A stretch of 22,959 bases of DNA, taken from the NCBI RefSeq assembly GCF_000185845.1, contig NZ_GL629647.1, positions 47,930 through 70,888 on the forward strand, written 5' to 3'. The first letter of the stretch is position 1. Each line of letters opens with the position of its first letter. Origin of the DNA: Segatella salivae DSM 15606. GTDB taxonomy: Bacteria > Bacteroidota > Bacteroidia > Bacteroidales > Bacteroidaceae. The notes below the pieces were generated by a model. The model searched no databases, was not told the DNA's origin, and was given only the letters and a program-made list of their open reading frames with translations. Position numbers and translations under genes: made by a program. Below, one piece after another: positions 1 through 8,062 of this stretch.

Positions 1-31
1 TCAGACAGCATCGCGAGAACCTGCAATATCT

Positions 32-1132
32 CTATTGATGTTGCGCTGGTGCAAACTTCACGCATACGGGATGCTGAACCAAAATGTCTTGATGTGTGTC
101 GCTTAGTAAGCCCGTTTGAGGGTTGCGTGCATAGACTTGAATCTTATTTGCATCACGACAAGCGACGAGAACAAACTTTCCATTCGGTGTAATGATAAAG
201 TTTCGAGGATGCAATCCTGTGGGTTGTTGTCCAACGCGAACAAGCTTTCCCGAAGCCAATCTCTTGAAAATGGTGATTCCATCGCCTTTTAATCGTGTGC
301 TCGCATAAACGAACTTACCATCAGGACTGAGGTGAATATCGGCTCCACCGCGGGCTTTTGCATCGTCAGCAGCAATGGTTTGGAAGCGTTTCAGCAGGCC
401 ATTGGCATAATGAAATGCCGTGATGTCGCCCGATAATTCACTCATAAGGTAGACGTCTTTACCATTGGGTGAGAATGTGAGATGACGCGGACCAGAGTCT
501 TTGTCGACATTAACTGGCGCGGAATAAGGTGTGAGTGTACCTGCTGTTTTGTTGTATTTGAATGATAGAATTTGGTCTGCACTGAAGTTTGTTGCTAACA
601 TATAACCATCTTTTGTGAATCGAGTGCAGTGCACATGAGGCTTGTCTTGTCTCGTCAAGTCAGGGCCTCCTATCGTTCCTTTGTGTTGACTGGCCATAGG
701 TTTCAAGCTTCCATCGGCTGCAATTGGAAATACAGAGAGACTTCCTCCCGAATAGTTTGCCGTCATAACTACGTGTCCATCGGTCTCCACATAACACGGA
801 TCTTCGCCGTGTGTGCGTTGAGTGTTGAGGAGTTTCATGCTTCCATCTCGACCGAAGGCTATGGCATTCAAGCTTGCTGTGGTATCATTGTTCTCACTAA
901 CTGCATAGAAATATCGGCCATTTGGTGCGAAAGCAAGGTATGAAGGGTTTTTAAGTGCCAGCGAATGTTGTGCAGTTGCTTTCCCCGTTTGTTGGTCAAA
1001 AAGAAAAGAATAGACACCTTTGCTGCCATTATCAGTATAGGTTCCGATAACCATATTGAGCTTGTTGTTCGCTATACAGAGGGCTGGAAGGGCAGAAGCC
1101 ACCACACTTAACACGATTGTTTTTGTCTTCAT
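32..1132 (-). CDS. Exported lactonase-family beta-propeller protein (6-phosphogluconolactonase-like)
   Basis: The 366-residue protein begins with a Sec-type signal peptide (basic MKTK, hydrophobic stretch, small residues near 20), so it should act in the periplasm or at the surface. The rest is made of repeated beta-propeller blades, seen in recurrent phrases such as SPDGKFVYAS, TPNGKFVLVA and SPNGKDVYLM, and a late segment with DANKIQVYARNPQTGLL. This matches the Lactonase family (PF10282), which includes the cytosolic YbhE/Pgl 6-phosphogluconolactonase. Because this copy is exported, hydrolysis of 6-phosphogluconolactone is uncertain and another lactone or sugar substrate is possible. It lies 69 nt downstream of the AraC-type gene on the same strand and may be co-transcribed with it. 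Family assignment is firm; the substrate is not. Confidence 0.85.
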   Translation of the reverse strand: MKTKTIVLSVVASALPALCIANNKLNMVIGTYTDNGSKGVYSFLFDQQTGKATAQHSLALKNPSYLAFAPNGRYFYAVSENNDTTASLNAIAFGRDGSMKLLNTQRTHGEDPCYVETDGHVVMTANYSGGSLSVFPIAADGSLKPMASQHKGTIGGPDLTRQDKPHVHCTRFTKDGYMLATNFSADQILSFKYNKTAGTLTPYSAPVNVDKDSGPRHLTFSPNGKDVYLMSELSGDITAFHYANGLLKRFQTIAADDAKARGGADIHLSPDGKFVYASTRLKGDGITIFKRLASGKLVRVGQQPTGLHPRNFIITPNGKFVLVACRDANKIQVYARNPQTGLLSDTHQDILVQHPVCVKFAPAQHQ

Positions 1133-1201
1133 TGAATTTATTTTTTATGATTTGATACTGTTATTTGTTCTCTTTTTGCACCTTATAACATAGTTATGGC
1201 A

Positions 1202-2107
1202 TCATGGATTGGTTTGTCTGAACTGGTTAGGAGTGGTAGAAGTGAGCCTCTTGAAATACTTACAGAAGAAGCTTACCGTAGGAAAGTTCAGCTCATCAGC
1301 AATCTCTATAATCGTTTTATCACTGTGTTTCAACAATACTTTGGCTGAAGTAATCAGGGCACGGTCTATCCATTCTTTTCCTGTTTGACCGCTAACAGCC
1401 TTCACAACCGTACCAAGATAGCGGTCGGTGAGGCACATCTTTTCAGCATAGAAGCCCATTTGATGTTCTTGTTTGCAGTTTTTGTTGACTAAATAGATAA
1501 AGCGTTCGAAGATGTTTCGCTCGTTAGAATGTTGCTCAATGATATTTGTTTTCACTGCAGAGAAGTGGTAATCATATTGTAAAATGATAGTACGAATGAT
1601 GCTTTTGATAACTTGCTGATTATTGACTTGTTGTGAAACGGTTTGCAAAAGCAAGCTGAACATTTGCCGAATCAAGTCGCTTTCGCTCGCAGTGAGTATC
1701 TTTTGAGCGTCTTTCATCGTTTGATTGAACGTTGAAGATAGGGCATCATTCATGACGATATGCATGAAATCGGGAGAACAAGTCATTCCCGTTAGCTTGA
1801 AATCTTGCGTCACTTCGATGGGTTGAACAATGGTACCTGGTGTTATAAATACTATCATTCCAGGAGTTAGTTGCTTATCAATGAGGTTGATACGGGCGTG
1901 TGCTTGTCCTGCACTTACATAGCCGAAGCGATAGTCTTGCAGTTGAAAGATGGAGTCAAATCGCAACACAGCTTGGATTAAATAGTCCATATCCACAACG
2001 ATAGTGAAGTCTTGTAAGACCCTAAAATTACTTGCTTTGTCAAGTTTGTTGGACTCAATGAGTTGCTTAAATCGGTCAAATGTGAGCGAAATGGGTTTGC
2101 CTTGCAT
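1202..2107 (-). CDS. AraC-family transcriptional regulator
   Basis: This 301-residue protein has the usual two-part AraC layout. Residues about 1-170 look like a cupin-type sensor domain. Residues about 195-300 form the DNA-binding domain with two helix-turn-helix units, the second containing IIEIADELNFPTVSFFCKYF and the terminal TPNQFR typical of the family. The gene is divergent from the TolC/HlyD/ABC operon starting at 2267, with a 159-bp shared spacer that contains a strong palindrome. The simplest inference is that it controls that pump, probably in response to a pump substrate or stress compound. The inducer cannot be read from sequence. Confidence 0.9.
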   Translation of the reverse strand: MQGKPISLTFDRFKQLIESNKLDKASNFRVLQDFTIVVDMDYLIQAVLRFDSIFQLQDYRFGYVSAGQAHARINLIDKQLTPGMIVFITPGTIVQPIEVTQDFKLTGMTCSPDFMHIVMNDALSSTFNQTMKDAQKILTASESDLIRQMFSLLLQTVSQQVNNQQVIKSIIRTIILQYDYHFSAVKTNIIEQHSNERNIFERFIYLVNKNCKQEHQMGFYAEKMCLTDRYLGTVVKAVSGQTGKEWIDRALITSAKVLLKHSDKTIIEIADELNFPTVSFFCKYFKRLTSTTPNQFRQTNP

Positions 2108-2132
2108 TGCTTTTTTTATTGATAATATGATA

Positions 2133-2140
2133 CAAAGATA
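2133..2140 (-). promoter_or_regulatory. -7 box for the AraC-type gene
   Basis: On the minus strand this reads TATCTTTG, an exact match to the Bacteroidetes -7 consensus TAnnTTTG. It lies about 25 nt upstream of the regulator's start codon. No TTTG -33 element is found at the expected 19-20 nt, so the promoter may be weak or activator-dependent. Confidence 0.5.
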
Positions 2141-2194
2141 ATTCTTTTTCTGTATTATAGAACTTTTTTCTCTTTAAATCTAACGAATAGAACA

Positions 2195-2215
2195 TTATCC
2201 ATTTGAAATAGATAA
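2195..2215. promoter_or_regulatory. Candidate operator: 21-bp palindrome between araC-type gene and pump operon
   Basis: The sequence reads TTATC-C-ATTT-G-AAAT-A-GATAA: nine of ten base pairs are symmetric around G2205, with only the C2200/A2210 pair failing. Its centre is about 45-50 bp upstream of the transcription start predicted from the pump -7 box, where class II/I activators often sit, and further upstream of the regulator's own promoter. It is inferred to be a binding site for the adjacent AraC-type protein or another dimeric regulator. Confidence 0.45.
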
Positions 2216-2237
2216 CAACAGAGTTTGTAATAAGTCT

Positions 2238-2245
2238 TACCTTTG
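2238..2245 (+). promoter_or_regulatory. -7 box for the pump operon
   Basis: TACCTTTG matches TAnnTTTG and ends 21 nt before the tolC-like ATG at 2267. The nearest upstream TTTG motifs (2224-2227 and 2202-2205) are at the wrong distance for a -33 element, suggesting that activation by a regulator compensates for a missing -33 box. Confidence 0.55.
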
Positions 2246-2266
2246 TAGCATAGAAAAAAGAAGATA

Positions 2267-3508
2267 ATGAAAAAGAGATTATTATTCGTTTGCTGTTTGT
2301 TGCCTTTGCAATTATGGGCACAAAAGCTGACATTAGAAGCCTGTAAACAAAGTGCAGAGATAAATTATCCGGCGGTAAGTCAGTATCATTTGATGGAGCT
2401 TACACGTGATTTCACCTTGGAAAATGCTGCAAAAGCCTGGTTGCCCCAAGTGTCTGTGTCGCTTAGTGGCATTGCTTTTACAGACTTGTTGAATGTAAGT
2501 GGTGTGATGAAACAAATGGGAATGGAGACTAAAAACACGTTGGCTTCGGGCATGGTGATGCTGAATCAGAATGTGTATGATGGTGGAAAGATTCATGCTC
2601 AGCGTCTGATAGTCCGCACACAAACCGAAGTTCAGCGTCAGCAATTGGCTGTTTCGCTGTATGATTTGAATCGGAGAGTGGAGCAACTCTATTTTGGTGT
2701 GCTGCTGTTGGATGCGCAAATCAGCCATACATTGTTGCTGATTGATGACTTAAAACTTAGTCGGAAGACCATTGAAGCAATGATGCGAGGAGGTGTTGCC
2801 AATCCAACGGATGTCGATGCAGTGGCAGTTGAGCAAGAGAATGCATTGCAATTGCTCGATGCGCAGCAGGCTTCGAGACAATCTTTTCTTAAGATGTTGG
2901 GCCTCTTTATACATCAATCGTTGGATAAAGACGTGCAATTGCAGTTGCCTATTGCATTAGATTTGAAGTCGGAAGAAGTGAAACGCCCAGAACTTTCCTA
3001 TTTCCAAGCACGCGAAAATCAGTTAGATGCGGAGCGAAAACGATTGAATGCAAGTCTTCTTCCAACGCTAAAAGCCTTCGGAATGGGCGTGTATCATACA
3101 AAGGTTACATCGCTGATACACAATGGAATGCTTGCTGGTGGTTTAACTTTAAGTTGGAATGTTGGAGCCTTATATACGCGAAAGAATGATCTTCAAAAGC
3201 TAATGGTGCAACGACAGCAGATAGAAAGTGAGCGTGCTACCTTTCTTTTTAATAATCATTTGGAGGTGGAAACAGCCGAAGGGAACATAGCTATGCTCAA
3301 GAAACAACTGCTTCGGGACGATGAAATCGTAAGACTTCGGGAGCAAATTCGTGGAAAGAGCGAGAAGAAAGTACGCTTAGGAACGGAAAGTATCAATGAG
3401 ATGTTGCGGGATATTAATGCAGTTTCCAAGGCACGTCAACAGCGTTCGACTCATGAAATCCAATTACTTGAAGCCTTATACGCACTTAAAAATACGATAA
3501 ATCAATAA
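2267..3508 (+). CDS. TolC-family outer-membrane efflux channel
   Basis: This is a 413-residue outer-membrane efflux protein. It starts with a signal peptide (MKKRLLFVCCLLPLQLWAQ, cleavage likely after AQ), followed by LTLEACKQSAEINYPAV, the usual opening of TolC-like proteins, and long amphipathic helices rich in Gln, Arg and Leu. The family forms trimers that span the outer membrane and a periplasmic tunnel. It is the first gene of the operon, 15 nt before the adaptor gene, so it is expected to be the dedicated exit duct of this transporter. The length is near the short end for TolC-like proteins but ends in a normal helical segment, so I see no truncation. Confidence 0.9.
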   Translation: MKKRLLFVCCLLPLQLWAQKLTLEACKQSAEINYPAVSQYHLMELTRDFTLENAAKAWLPQVSVSLSGIAFTDLLNVSGVMKQMGMETKNTLASGMVMLNQNVYDGGKIHAQRLIVRTQTEVQRQQLAVSLYDLNRRVEQLYFGVLLLDAQISHTLLLIDDLKLSRKTIEAMMRGGVANPTDVDAVAVEQENALQLLDAQQASRQSFLKMLGLFIHQSLDKDVQLQLPIALDLKSEEVKRPELSYFQARENQLDAERKRLNASLLPTLKAFGMGVYHTKVTSLIHNGMLAGGLTLSWNVGALYTRKNDLQKLMVQRQQIESERATFLFNNHLEVETAEGNIAMLKKQLLRDDEIVRLREQIRGKSEKKVRLGTESINEMLRDINAVSKARQQRSTHEIQLLEALYALKNTINQ

Positions 3509-3523
3509 CAACTGAACGGAATT

Positions 3524-4414
3524 ATGATGAAGAAAATAATGTTATTTGCTATAATGTGCCTATTGATGTGCTGCAGTAACAATGATAATGTCTTTGACGC
3601 AACAGGAACTTTCGAGGCAACAGAGGTGACTGTTTCAGCCGAACAAACGGGCAAACTGATTCGCTTTGATGTTCAAGAAGGTGGAAAAGTTGTTGTAAAC
3701 AAGGAGGTTGGATGTATTGATACCATTCCCTTTTATCTGAAAGCACGGCAGATTGGTGCACTAAAAATGGTGTATCAAGCACAGAAACCGAATGCTTCTA
3801 CGCAGGTAGCAGCCTTGCGTCAGCAGATTGTTAAGGCCCAAGAAGACGTCAAACGCTATGCGGAGTTGGTGAAAGATGGGGCTGCCAATCGGAAGATATT
3901 AGATGATTCACGAAACCAATTGCTTGTTCTTCAGCGACAGTTAGCAGCTCAAAATTCCACCTTGGGTAACTCTACGCGCAGTCTTTCGGCTCAAATGGGG
4001 ACGGCAGATGTAGAGAAACTGCAAGTCATTGACCAGCTTCGGAAGTGTCATATCACGTCACCTATCAGTGGAAACGTATTGGAGAAGTATGCTGAACAGG
4101 GTGAGTTTGTCATGACAGGAAAGCCTCTTTTTAAGGTCGCTGATATCCAACGGCTTTATCTTCGGGCTTATATCACGAGCCAACAACTAAGTAAAGTGAA
4201 GCTCGGTCAACGTGTAACTGTCTTCTCAGATTACGGGAATAACCTACGTAAAAGCTATCAAGGTGTGGTGTCATGGATATCATCTCAGAGTGAGTTTACA
4301 CCCAAAACTATCCTCACAAATGACGAGCGTGCCGACTTGGTTTATGCCATAAAGGTGGCTGTTAAGAATGATGGTAGCATAAAAATAGGTATGTATGGCG
4401 AGGTCAACTTCTAA
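3524..4414 (+). CDS. HlyD-type membrane fusion lipoprotein (efflux adaptor)
   Basis: The 296-residue protein carries a lipoprotein signal ending LLMCC, so Cys16 or Cys17 would be lipidated. An N-terminal half-lipoyl segment (TGTFEATEVTVSAEQTGKLI) is followed by a coiled-coil hairpin (about 90-150) and a second half (ITSPISGNVLEKYAEQGEFV) leading into the beta-barrel domain. This is the YbhG/HlyD arrangement that links inner-membrane ABC transporters to TolC. Two adjacent ATG codons (3524 and 3527) are possible starts. Its last 20 nt overlap the start of the ATPase gene, implying translational coupling. Confidence 0.9.
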   Translation: MMKKIMLFAIMCLLMCCSNNDNVFDATGTFEATEVTVSAEQTGKLIRFDVQEGGKVVVNKEVGCIDTIPFYLKARQIGALKMVYQAQKPNASTQVAALRQQIVKAQEDVKRYAELVKDGAANRKILDDSRNQLLVLQRQLAAQNSTLGNSTRSLSAQMGTADVEKLQVIDQLRKCHITSPISGNVLEKYAEQGEFVMTGKPLFKVADIQRLYLRAYITSQQLSKVKLGQRVTVFSDYGNNLRKSYQGVVSWISSQSEFTPKTILTNDERADLVYAIKVAVKNDGSIKIGMYGEVNF

Positions 4415-5885
4415 TCATCAGCCGTCAATATCTGTCAGATCATTGTCTAAAAGCTATGGAAGAGTGCAGGCATTACATGACGTTTCGTTTGATGTTGAGC
4501 ATGGAAAGATCTTTGGACTCATAGGACCTGACGGCTCAGGGAAGACCACTTTGTTTCGTATTCTGACGACTCTTTTGTTGGCAGATGCAGGAAAAGCCAG
4601 TGTAGATGGGTTTGATGTAGTTCGGGATATGAATGATATTCGGAAACGAGTAGGGTATATGCCTGGCCATTTTTCACTCTATCAAGACCTTACAGTGGAA
4701 GAGAACTTGAAGTTTTTTGCAACACTTTTCTCTACAACGATAGCCGAAGGCTATGACTTAATCGCTCCAATCTATTCGCAGATAGAACGATTTAAGACGC
4801 GAAGAGCAGGCGCTTTGTCTGGTGGAATGAAGCAAAAACTGGCGCTATGTTGTGCTTTAGTGCATAAGCCTTCCATTCTTTTTCTTGACGAACCCACTAC
4901 GGGTGTCGACCCCGTTAGCCGTAAAGAGTTTTGGGAAATGCTTGTAACCTTGAAACAAAATGACATCACAATAGTAGTTTCTACGCCTTATATTGACGAA
5001 GTGTTGCAGTGTGATTGCGTGGCATTCTTACATGAAGGCAGGTTGAAAGGAGTAGGGAATCCCAAGACAATATTAACGCAATTCAAAGCTATTTTCAATC
5101 CACCCGCGTTGGTACATGAGGTAAACGACAACCAGAAGGAACACGAAGAAAACGTCATTCAGGTGCAACATTTAGTGAAATCCTTTGGAGATTTCCGTGC
5201 CGTGGATGACATTTCGTTTAATGTTCGCCGTGGAGAGATCTTTGGTTTCCTTGGTGCTAATGGTGCAGGAAAGACCACAGCAATGCACATTTTGACGGGA
5301 CTTAGTCAGCCAACAGGGGGACATGCCACGGTTGCAGGCTTCGATGTGTCTACTCAGTATGAGCAAGTGAAGCGACATATTGGCTATATGAGTCAGAAGT
5401 TTTCACTCTATGAAGACCTTACTGTGACTGAAAACATTCAATTGTTTGGTCATATCTACGGCATGAAGTCTGCTGATATCAGCCGCAAACTCAATCAGTT
5501 GCTCCAACAATTACAGTTCACTGACCATGCCAACGACATTGTTTCTTCCCTCCCATTAGGCTGGAAACAGAAACTCGCTTTCTCCATAAGTATCTTCCAT
5601 GAGCCTGATATTGTGTTCTTAGATGAGCCAACTGGGGGTGTCGATCCAGCCACAAGACAGCAGTTTTGGACGTTAATTTACGATGCAGCCAGAAGCGGAA
5701 TAACTATCTTTGTGACTACACATTACATGGATGAAGCCGAATATTGCGACAGAATCTCTATCATGGTAGATGGTAAGATAAGTGCAATCGGGACGCCTTC
5801 TGAACTTAAATCACAGTTCAATAAACGTGATATGAATGAGGTTTTTACTTTCTTGGCGCGACAATCCAACCGACAAAGTGTTTAG
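4395..5885 (+). CDS. Double ATPase ABC-transporter protein (YbhF/RbbA-like)
   Basis: This 496-residue protein contains two nucleotide-binding domains in tandem. Domain 1 (about 11-235) has Walker A GPDGSGKT at 44-51, signature LSGGMKQ at 141-147 and Walker B ILFLDE at 161-166. Domain 2 (about 254-480) has Walker A GANGAGKT at 287-294, Q-loop Gln334, a changed signature LPLGWKQ at 386-392, Walker B IVFLDE at 406-411 and the H-loop His443. Domain 1 lacks the Q-loop Gln (Gly91) and the H-loop His (Pro198). When the domains dimerise, one ATP site would be canonical and the other degenerate. It powers the two ABC-2 permeases encoded next. The start at 4395 overlaps the adaptor gene and the stop is 1 nt from the next start. 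Confidence 0.92.
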   Translation: MARSTSNHQPSISVRSLSKSYGRVQALHDVSFDVEHGKIFGLIGPDGSGKTTLFRILTTLLLADAGKASVDGFDVVRDMNDIRKRVGYMPGHFSLYQDLTVEENLKFFATLFSTTIAEGYDLIAPIYSQIERFKTRRAGALSGGMKQKLALCCALVHKPSILFLDEPTTGVDPVSRKEFWEMLVTLKQNDITIVVSTPYIDEVLQCDCVAFLHEGRLKGVGNPKTILTQFKAIFNPPALVHEVNDNQKEHEENVIQVQHLVKSFGDFRAVDDISFNVRRGEIFGFLGANGAGKTTAMHILTGLSQPTGGHATVAGFDVSTQYEQVKRHIGYMSQKFSLYEDLTVTENIQLFGHIYGMKSADISRKLNQLLQQLQFTDHANDIVSSLPLGWKQKLAFSISIFHEPDIVFLDEPTGGVDPATRQQFWTLIYDAARSGITIFVTTHYMDEAEYCDRISIMVDGKISAIGTPSELKSQFNKRDMNEVFTFLARQSNRQSV

Positions 5886-5886
5886 T

Positions 5887-6969
5887 ATGAAAGAGTTTTG
5901 GTCATTTATTATTAAGGAAAAGCAACACATTATGCGTGATAGACGCACGATGATGATACTCTTTGGTATGCCCATTATACTGATGTTGATCTTTGGTTTT
6001 GCAATCTCTACTGACGTAAGAAACGTGAGAACCGTTGTCGTTATGTCTCAGATAGATCATCAAACACAGCGGATGATTAATGCACTTGATGAGTCGGAGT
6101 ATTTCAATGTGCTTTATAAGGTGCACACACCTGCCGAAGCTGAGCAGCTGATTCGTAATCAAAAGGCTGATATGGGCATTGTTTTTAGTACTGATTTTGC
6201 CAGCAAATATGGAGAAGTTCAGCTCATTATAGATGGTACAGACCCTAATATGGCACAGCAATATAATAATTATGCTTCACAGATTATGGGCACTCAGCTG
6301 ATGAATGTCATGCAAAGAAAGGCCCCAAGTGCTATTGCTTTGAAGATGCTTTATAACCCCCAAATGAAGAGTTCCTATAACTTTGTGCCAGGAATCATGG
6401 GGATTTTGTTGATGTTAATATGTGCAATGATGACGAGTATCAGCATAGTTCGTGAGAAAGAACGAGGCACAATGGAGGTGTTGTTAGTGTCACCTGTGCG
6501 CCCGTTTCTAATCATATTGGCGAAAGCAGTGCCTTATCTTGTGTTGGCATTTGTCGTGCTTTTAGCGATTCTTCTCATGTCACGTTTCGTGTTGTTTGTA
6601 CCAATCGCTGGCAGTCTTTGGCTCATTTTACTTGTCTCAACGATATATATATTCATGGCTTTATCTTTGGGATTGCTCATCAGTACGATAGCAAAGACAC
6701 AGATGGCAGCCTTATTAATGTCGGCCGTTATGCTGTTAATGCCTTGCACTATGCTAAGCGGCATGATGTTTCCTATCGAGAGTATGCCTCATGTTTTGCA
6801 ATGGGTTGCGGCACTGATTCCACCGCGTTATTATATCTCTGCAATGAGAAAATTACTCATTATGGGTGTATCGTTTCGATATGTTTTGTCAGAAGTCATC
6901 ACCCTTTTAGGCATGACGGCGCTCTTTTTGACGGTAGCGTTGTTGAAATTTAATAAAAGATTGGGGTAG
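5887..6969 (+). CDS. ABC-2 type permease, subunit 1 (YbhS-like)
   Basis: The 360-residue inner-membrane protein begins with a cytoplasmic helix (MKEFWSFIIKEKQHIMRDRR), a first membrane span (IILMLIFGFAI), a large periplasmic loop (about 45-175) and five further hydrophobic spans, with the ABC-2 signature region VREKERGTMEVLLVSPVRP. I chose ATG 5887, one nt after the ATPase stop, rather than the in-frame upstream ATG at 5836, because the upstream 17 residues would overlap the ATPase and do not resemble the family N-terminus. It should form the export pathway as a heterodimer with the following permease. Confidence 0.9.
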   Translation: MKEFWSFIIKEKQHIMRDRRTMMILFGMPIILMLIFGFAISTDVRNVRTVVVMSQIDHQTQRMINALDESEYFNVLYKVHTPAEAEQLIRNQKADMGIVFSTDFASKYGEVQLIIDGTDPNMAQQYNNYASQIMGTQLMNVMQRKAPSAIALKMLYNPQMKSSYNFVPGIMGILLMLICAMMTSISIVREKERGTMEVLLVSPVRPFLIILAKAVPYLVLAFVVLLAILLMSRFVLFVPIAGSLWLILLVSTIYIFMALSLGLLISTIAKTQMAALLMSAVMLLMPCTMLSGMMFPIESMPHVLQWVAALIPPRYYISAMRKLLIMGVSFRYVLSEVITLLGMTALFLTVALLKFNKRLG

Positions 6970-6970
6970 T

Positions 6971-8062
6971 ATGCTTATTCTTTATCTCATAAAAAAAGAG
7001 TTCTTACAGATGAACCGCAATCACTTTCTCAAGGTGTTGGCGTTGGTTTATCCTGTGGTTGTTATGTGTGTATTCCCTTGGGTGATGCGTATGGACGTGA
7101 AAAACGTAGCGGTTGTGGTGGTAGATAACGACCATTCTACACTTTCACAACAATTGGTTCATCGCATAGAAGCAAGCCATTATTTCGTTTTTAAGGGGCA
7201 GAAGGCTTCGTATACTGATGCTTTAAGTGCTGTAGAACGATGTGAAGCAGACGTGATAGTAGAGGTTCCTGCGCACTTCGAACGTAATGAAACGCGGGGC
7301 GAACACCCTCAAATACAGATTGCGGTAAATGCTGTTAATGGGTCGAAAGGCATGTTGGGGGCTTCATATATGAATCAGATAGTGACCGCATCTGTTGCTC
7401 CAGAAGGACTGCTTACCACTTTAAGTCAGCGTGTTTCAACCTTATATTTATATAATAAGCACTTAGACAGTAAGCGATTAATGATTCCTTCACTCTTTGG
7501 AATCTTGTTAATGATTATCTGTGGAGCCTTACCTGCCCTGAACATTGTAGCCGAAAAGGAGGCTGGAACGATTGAAGCTATCAACGTAACTCCTGTGAGT
7601 AAGTTTACGTTTATCATGGCAAAGCTCATCCCTTATTGGCTACTTGGCATGTTGGTCATGACGATTTGTATCGTCCTTACAAGGTTTTTATATGGTTTTT
7701 CGTGTGTAGGAAACTTGTTTTGGGTGTATCTTCTAGCCCTGCTTTTATCTTTTTGTTTCAGTGGTTTGGGGTTGGTTATTTCCAATTATAACGATACTAT
7801 GCAGCAAGCCATGTTCGTTTTATGGTTCTTTTTGTTGATATGTCTGTTGATGAGTGGCTTACTTACGCCCGCACGTTCTATGCCTCACTGGGCTTATTTG
7901 ACTACTTATGTCAATCCTGTTGCCTATTTTATTGATGGTGTTCGAACGATTTATGTGCGTGGGGGAGGTTTTATGAGCATTCTTCCACAGTTGCTTGGGC
8001 TCAGTCTCTTATCTGTTTTTGCAGATACTTGGGCAGTATTGAGCTATCGGAAAAATAGATAA
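6971..8062 (+). CDS. ABC-2 type permease, subunit 2 (YbhR-like)
   Basis: This 363-residue protein has the same plan as its upstream neighbour: a cytoplasmic start (MLILYLIKKEFLQMNRNH), one span, a periplasmic loop, then five spans with the family segment VAEKEAGTIEAINVTPVSK and the late motif PARSMPHWAYLTTYVNPVAYF. It starts 1 nt after the previous stop and is the last gene of the five-gene operon. The two permeases are clearly paralogous but divergent, as in other heterodimeric YbhSR-type systems. The exported substrate is unknown; drug or cation efflux and export of an envelope component are both possible. Confidence 0.9.
   Translation: MLILYLIKKEFLQMNRNHFLKVLALVYPVVVMCVFPWVMRMDVKNVAVVVVDNDHSTLSQQLVHRIEASHYFVFKGQKASYTDALSAVERCEADVIVEVPAHFERNETRGEHPQIQIAVNAVNGSKGMLGASYMNQIVTASVAPEGLLTTLSQRVSTLYLYNKHLDSKRLMIPSLFGILLMIICGALPALNIVAEKEAGTIEAINVTPVSKFTFIMAKLIPYWLLGMLVMTICIVLTRFLYGFSCVGNLFWVYLLALLLSFCFSGLGLVISNYNDTMQQAMFVLWFFLLICLLMSGLLTPARSMPHWAYLTTYVNPVAYFIDGVRTIYVRGGGFMSILPQLLGLSLLSVFADTWAVLSYRKNR

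Noticed and set aside
629..943. 104-residue plus-strand frame inside the lactonase gene
   Set aside because: It is antisense to a clearly coding beta-propeller frame and has no domain or start signal.
5836..5886. Longer start for the first ABC permease
   Set aside because: It would overlap the ATPase gene by 50 nt. ATG 5887 sits 1 nt after the ATPase stop, and the sequence from there matches ABC-2 permease openings.
6618..6953. 111-residue plus-strand frame inside the first permease
   Set aside because: Out of frame with the permease, whose membrane spans run through this region; composition is not protein-like for a family I know.
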